A DNA stretch of 7,066 nucleotides from NCBI GenBank assembly GCA_024689165.1, contig JAILDS010000081.1, positions 1 through 7,066 of the forward strand, written 5' to 3'. Source of the stretch: Clostridia bacterium. Lineage in GTDB: Bacteria > Bacillota > Clostridia > Oscillospirales > Acutalibacteraceae. Below the pieces are notes generated by a model. That model was not told the origin of the DNA, searched no databases, and saw only the letters and a list, made by a program, of their open reading frames with translations. A program made the translations under genes and the position numbers. Shown here one piece after another: positions 4,573-7,066 of this stretch. Numbering within the stretch: the first letter of the stretch is position 1; every line of letters starts with the position of its first letter.

Positions 4573-6090
4573 ATGTCGGTATCTGAGAAGATCAAGGACG
4601 CTGTCGGCATAGAGGGCAGCGTCGGCGAATACATAAAACCGATGGCGGCGTACACGTGCGCCAACATCACGCTCGGAGGCGCGGGATATCCTCTGGGCAT
4701 GTACCACCAGCAGTTCCTCAACTTCGTCGAGGAGCTCGAACCCAGGGTCTCCGGCACGCTCGGGATGATCAACGGTCTCATCGACGCGGTCAGCGACGTC
4801 GCCATGGGACTCATCACGGACCGTACGCGTACGCGCTGGGGCAAGCACAGGATATACGTCCTCATCGGCGCGATCCCGTTCGCGATCGCCTACGTGACGC
4901 GGTGGTGCTCCTTCGGCATCTCCGCCAAGGGGAACGTCGGCGCGACTTTCCTGTGGTACCTTTTCAGCGCGGTGCTCTACTCGACCTCGTACACCATGAT
5001 GAGCATCCCGCATGACGCGATGCTCCCGACGATCGAGCCGCGATACTTCAGGCGCACGCAGTACAAGATCGTCGAATACGCGATGAACTCGATCGGCCAG
5101 GTATCCTCTTTCGTCTTCATGGGCCTGATGCTGGGCGGCTTCAACATGCCCGACCCGTCGCCCGCGGACAGAAAAAAGTATCTGTTCTGCGGCATCGTGC
5201 TCGCTCTGTGGTTCCTGTGGTCCCCGATCCTCTCGTTCTTCACCTGTCCCGAGCCGGACTCGCGTTCGCTGCGCGTCCCGAAGGTGGACTGGGGCTATAT
5301 GTTCCGTGAATACTATCTCGTCTTCAAAAACAGGTCCTTCAGGCAGTTTTTCGTCATAGCGATGTGCAATTCCCTGCGCTCGAGCTGCTATTCCTACGCC
5401 GACCAGTACTTCATGATAAGCATCGCCAACAAGTACAGGCACTTCAACACCCTCAACATCGTCGCCGGCACCTCGGAGTTCATGGGCTCCCCGGCGAACT
5501 ACTTCCTCAACCGTTATTTCGGCAAAAGGATCTCCGGCACGCTGTTCACGCCTATAATGCTCGCGGGGCTCGTGCTTTTCGCGTTCGTTGGAGAGAACAC
5601 GCCTTCGATAATCCTGTTCATCGCGACGGCGCTGTATAATTTCGGCTTCTCCGGCCCCGGCTTCGTCGTTTCGACCATCCAGCCGGACATCACCGACGTC
5701 GACGAGCTCATTACGGGACGCCGCAGGGAGGGCACGATATCGACCTTCCGCTCCTTCATCGCAAAGACCATAAGCAGCTTCATGAACGGCATCCTCGGCT
5801 TCTCGCTGCAGGCGTTCGGCTACAACGTCAAGCAGAAAGAGGTCGCCTTCCAGACCCCGACGACCCGTTTCGGCATCAGGCTCATATTCACCTATCTCCC
5901 GATATTCTTCGGCATTCTGACCTTCATACTCGTTCACAGGTTCACGATGACAAAGACCGACCATGAGGAGATACAGCGCGTCATAAAAGAAAAACGCGAA
6001 ACGGGAGAGGTGACCATCACCGAAGAAAACAAAAAACGCCTCGAGAAGATCTCGGGCGTCAAATGGAACAACATGTGGATAGGCTCCTGA
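4573..6090 (+). CDS. GPH-family (MelB/XylP-like) sugar:cation symporter, MFS_2
   Basis: This 505-aa, very hydrophobic protein probably has 12 membrane helices. It contains GLIDAVSDVAMGLITDRTRTRWGKHR (68-93), the glycoside-pentoside-hexuronide symporter signature. D71 and D75 match the Asp pair that binds the coupling cation in MelB, and DRTRTRWGKHR is the conserved loop between helices 2 and 3. MSIPHDAMLP (143-152) and RRTQYKIVEYAMNSIGQ further support the family. It probably sits in the cytoplasmic membrane and imports a glycoside, pentoside or hexuronide with Na+ or H+; the substrate cannot be read. The C-terminus is long, charged and cytosolic. I start at ATG 4573, with AGGGGG about 7 nt upstream; the frame stays open leftward to 4234, but that part is repeat DNA. 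A TATTAT at 4538-4543 may be its -10, without a clear -35. No sugar-processing gene is adjacent. Confidence 0.9.
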   Translation: MSVSEKIKDAVGIEGSVGEYIKPMAAYTCANITLGGAGYPLGMYHQQFLNFVEELEPRVSGTLGMINGLIDAVSDVAMGLITDRTRTRWGKHRIYVLIGAIPFAIAYVTRWCSFGISAKGNVGATFLWYLFSAVLYSTSYTMMSIPHDAMLPTIEPRYFRRTQYKIVEYAMNSIGQVSSFVFMGLMLGGFNMPDPSPADRKKYLFCGIVLALWFLWSPILSFFTCPEPDSRSLRVPKVDWGYMFREYYLVFKNRSFRQFFVIAMCNSLRSSCYSYADQYFMISIANKYRHFNTLNIVAGTSEFMGSPANYFLNRYFGKRISGTLFTPIMLAGLVLFAFVGENTPSIILFIATALYNFGFSGPGFVVSTIQPDITDVDELITGRRREGTISTFRSFIAKTISSFMNGILGFSLQAFGYNVKQKEVAFQTPTTRFGIRLIFTYLPIFFGILTFILVHRFTMTKTDHEEIQRVIKEKRETGEVTITEENKKRLEKISGVKWNNMWIGS

Positions 6091-6162
6091 CGAACGAAAC
6101 CCCGGCAGGCTGACTTTCCGGATAAGCCTCTCGGCACCGGCACGGACCGGGTTATGGCAAAT

Positions 6163-6210
6163 GAAAAAACGATCCGCTTTGCGGCGCCTCCCTTACGGAA
6201 GGTGCCGCAA
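6163..6210 (-). terminator. Hairpin between the transporter and the RelE/ParE operon, best read as terminator of the latter
   Basis: TTGCGGCGCCT (6179-6189) pairs with AGGTGCCGCAA (6200-6210): an 11-bp stem with one G-U pair and a 10-nt loop. On the minus strand it is followed after several bases by a T6 run (complement of 6164-6169). On the + strand only the weak tail ATATGATTTA follows, so termination of the transporter transcript here is less certain. Confidence 0.5.
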
Positions 6211-6239
6211 ATATGATTTAATATGTTCCCACTGCACAG

Positions 6240-6566
6240 TTATAAGTTTTCCTCAATACTATCCCGGTCTCTCTGTCCGTAAACGATCCGCAGGATAACG
6301 ATTTCATGTTTCAAATGATCGGGCAGGTAATACATAACGTAATTCCCAACCATTGTTTTGCGGATATCGTTCCGTTTGACATACGGGTTCAGGGCGGGAC
6401 TGCCCGAAAGAGGAAATGTGCGGACCGCAGAAATCGCGGTCTCCATTTTCTTAAGAAAGCTCTGTGCCGCTGTCGGATTACTCAGTTCTCCGCTGATATA
6501 ATTCAAAGTTTCATCAAGATCGGCAGCGGCGGCATCGGTAAAAGAGAAAGAATAATCAACCGCCAT
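6240..6566 (-). CDS. RelE/ParE-superfamily toxin
   Basis: This 108-aa protein has the RelE/ParE fold signature: an N-terminal strand YSFSFTDAAAADLDETLNYI, two helices with NPTAAQSFLKKMETAISAV, then a strand-rich C-terminal half with RKTMVGNYVMYY and the typical end IVILRIVYGQRD. Proteins of this superfamily are either ribosome-dependent mRNA endonucleases (RelE) or gyrase inhibitors (ParE); the helical N-terminal half and ISGELSNPTAAQ resemble the ParE side, but I cannot decide. The ATG (6564-6566) lies inside the antitoxin gene (11-nt overlap), with AAGG a few bases before it, so toxin translation is probably coupled to the antitoxin. It appears complete. Confidence 0.85.
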   Translation of the reverse strand: MAVDYSFSFTDAAAADLDETLNYISGELSNPTAAQSFLKKMETAISAVRTFPLSGSPALNPYVKRNDIRKTMVGNYVMYYLPDHLKHEIVILRIVYGQRDRDSIEENL

Positions 6567-6813
6567 ATTTTGCCTTCATCTCCGATAAAACGTCTGCACC
6601 GGCGCGCAGCCTTCCGTTCTCGGCGTCGTCAAGCCCGACCGCCAGCGCCGCAGCTTCCTGCATCTGCCGCATGGTACGTTCGTAATACTCGATATCCATT
6701 ACCACAAGACGCCCGTAGCCGTTTTTTGTGACAAAGACGGGTCCGTTCTCCTGCGCGCAAAGCGCCTCGATTCGAACGGTATCCTTCAAATCTCTCATTG
6801 GTACGATCTGCAT
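6556..6813 (-). CDS. Phd/YefM-like antitoxin
   Basis: This 85-aa protein begins MQIVPMRDLKDTVRI, the typical Phd/YefM N-terminal 'I.pi.dl.....' strand-helix, followed by GPVFVTKNGYGRLVVMDIEYYER, the characteristic 'pv.itkng....vvms..yye' segment of the DNA-binding domain. The C-terminal half, MQEAAALAVGLDDAENGRL..GADVLSEMKAKYGG, is the flexible helical part that wraps the toxin in this family. The ATG at 6811-6813 follows ribosome binding site AGAGGTG at good spacing. It neutralises the overlapping downstream toxin and probably represses its own promoter, as is usual for the family. Confidence 0.87.
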   Translation of the reverse strand: MQIVPMRDLKDTVRIEALCAQENGPVFVTKNGYGRLVVMDIEYYERTMRQMQEAAALAVGLDDAENGRLRAGADVLSEMKAKYGG

Positions 6814-6836
6814 AGTTTCACCTCTTTCGTGACTAA

Positions 6837-6865
6837 ATTATATATTACATTAAGCCGCATGTCAA
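6837..6865 (-). promoter_or_regulatory. Perfect-consensus promoter of the Phd/RelE-type operon
   Basis: On the minus strand: -35 TTGACA (6860-6865), a 17-bp spacer, -10 TATAAT (6837-6842). The transcript should start near 6830, about 17 nt before the antitoxin ATG. The -10 region is AT-rich with only weak symmetry; I could not assign a clear operator. Confidence 0.78.
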
Positions 6866-6944
6866 TACGATTTTATTATTTCATAGTTTTTTATCGATAT
6901 TCGGTGAAAGCATATGACCCACTATGGAAAATCCAGAAAAAGGA

Positions 6945-6974
6945 TTGACAAACAGGGGATATATCCCCTATAAT
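6945..6974 (+). promoter_or_regulatory. Promoter of the DUF4160 gene, with a spacer palindrome
   Basis: -35 TTGACA (6945-6950), an 18-bp spacer and -10 TATAAT (6969-6974). Almost the whole spacer is the perfect 16-bp palindrome AGGGGATATATCCCCT (6954-6969), which overlaps the first base of the -10. It diverges from the antitoxin promoter, with about 80 bp between the two -35 boxes. Confidence 0.8.
6954..6969. promoter_or_regulatory. Palindromic operator candidate of the DUF4160 promoter
   Basis: AGGGGATATATCCCCT is a perfect 16-bp palindrome placed between -35 and -10. Binding would exclude RNA polymerase. The regulator is unknown; a protein encoded just downstream, beyond the window, is an obvious candidate. 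Confidence 0.6.
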
Positions 6975-7004
6975 GGTGTTGACAGGAATCAGGAGGGATA
7001 CGAT

Positions 7005-7066
7005 ATGCCGACCATCAGCCACTTCTACGGGATCATAATTGTGATGTACCTTCGCAACAAAGAACA
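7005..7066 (+). CDS. DUF4160-family protein, N-terminal fragment (cut by window edge)
   Basis: Only about 20 codons are present: MPTISHFYGIIIVMYLRNKE. This closely fits the start of DUF4160 proteins, which typically read 'MPtIs.fyGi.I.My..' followed by a HNPPHFH-type segment that would lie beyond the edge. It has an ideal ribosome binding site, AGGAGG (6991-6996), 8 nt before the ATG. DUF4160 genes are small and are often followed by a DUF2442 gene, forming a pair suspected of toxin-antitoxin-like behaviour; biochemical function is not established to my knowledge. The operator-containing promoter suits an autoregulated small module. The family call rests on a short stretch, so it is good but not certain. 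Confidence 0.75.
   Translation, partial: MPTISHFYGIIIVMYLRNKE

Noticed and set aside
4540..5964. 474-codon open frame on the - strand
   Set aside because: Antisense to the GPH symporter; Glu/Arg/Asp-rich translation with no recognisable domain, while the + frame has the full symporter signature.

Overview
The window looks like chromosomal DNA from an uncultured, fairly GC-rich member of the Bacillota (Clostridia type, probably gut-associated). This rests on the MnmG C-terminus, strong AGGAGG-type ribosome binding sites, AT-rich sigma-70/SigA promoters (TTGACA-N17/18-TATAAT) set in GC-rich coding DNA, and a dense cluster of GC-rich REP-like repeats of a kind I associate with such genomes. The phylum is inferred; no rRNA or other marker gene is present.

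Layout, left to right. At 1-149 is the 3' end of mnmG (+), followed by a hairpin terminator that may work in both directions. At 213-1704 (- strand) is a three-gene operon read hipB-hipS-hipT, joined by two ATGA stop/start overlaps. It is a tripartite HipBST-type toxin-antitoxin module rather than classical two-gene hipBA. Its 5' region has three evenly spaced copies of an 18-bp palindromic operator; the nearest lies inside the spacer of a near-consensus promoter. At 1873-3435 (- strand) is a two-gene unit: an 88-aa coiled-coil-like protein (possible small terminase subunit) and an apparently intact phage terminase large subunit. No portal, capsid or integrase gene is visible. This unit has its own perfect-consensus promoter with a 12-bp palindrome in the spacer, and a leader with a C10/G10 run and two mutually exclusive hairpins.

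From about 3540 to 4505 is almost 1 kb of non-coding repeats. A 26-bp core occurs seven times, in two larger contexts: about 121-132-bp 'F' units in + orientation and about 84-bp 'R' units in - orientation, arranged as F-F-R-R-(R fragment) and then F-R-R. At 4573-6090 (+) is a GPH-family sugar:cation symporter. At 6240-6813 (- strand) is a second toxin-antitoxin pair (Phd/YefM-like antitoxin, RelE/ParE-like toxin) with its own perfect-consensus promoter. At 7005 to the right edge is the start of a DUF4160 gene (+), whose promoter carries a perfect 16-bp palindrome in its spacer.

Taken together, this is an accessory region inserted between housekeeping or metabolic genes: two toxin-antitoxin modules, a probable third small regulatory module (DUF4160), an orphan terminase unit and a repeat cluster. 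The most unusual aspects are the orphan terminase unit lying directly upstream of, and on the same strand as, hipBST with no visible terminator between them, and the recurrence of palindromes inside promoter spacers.
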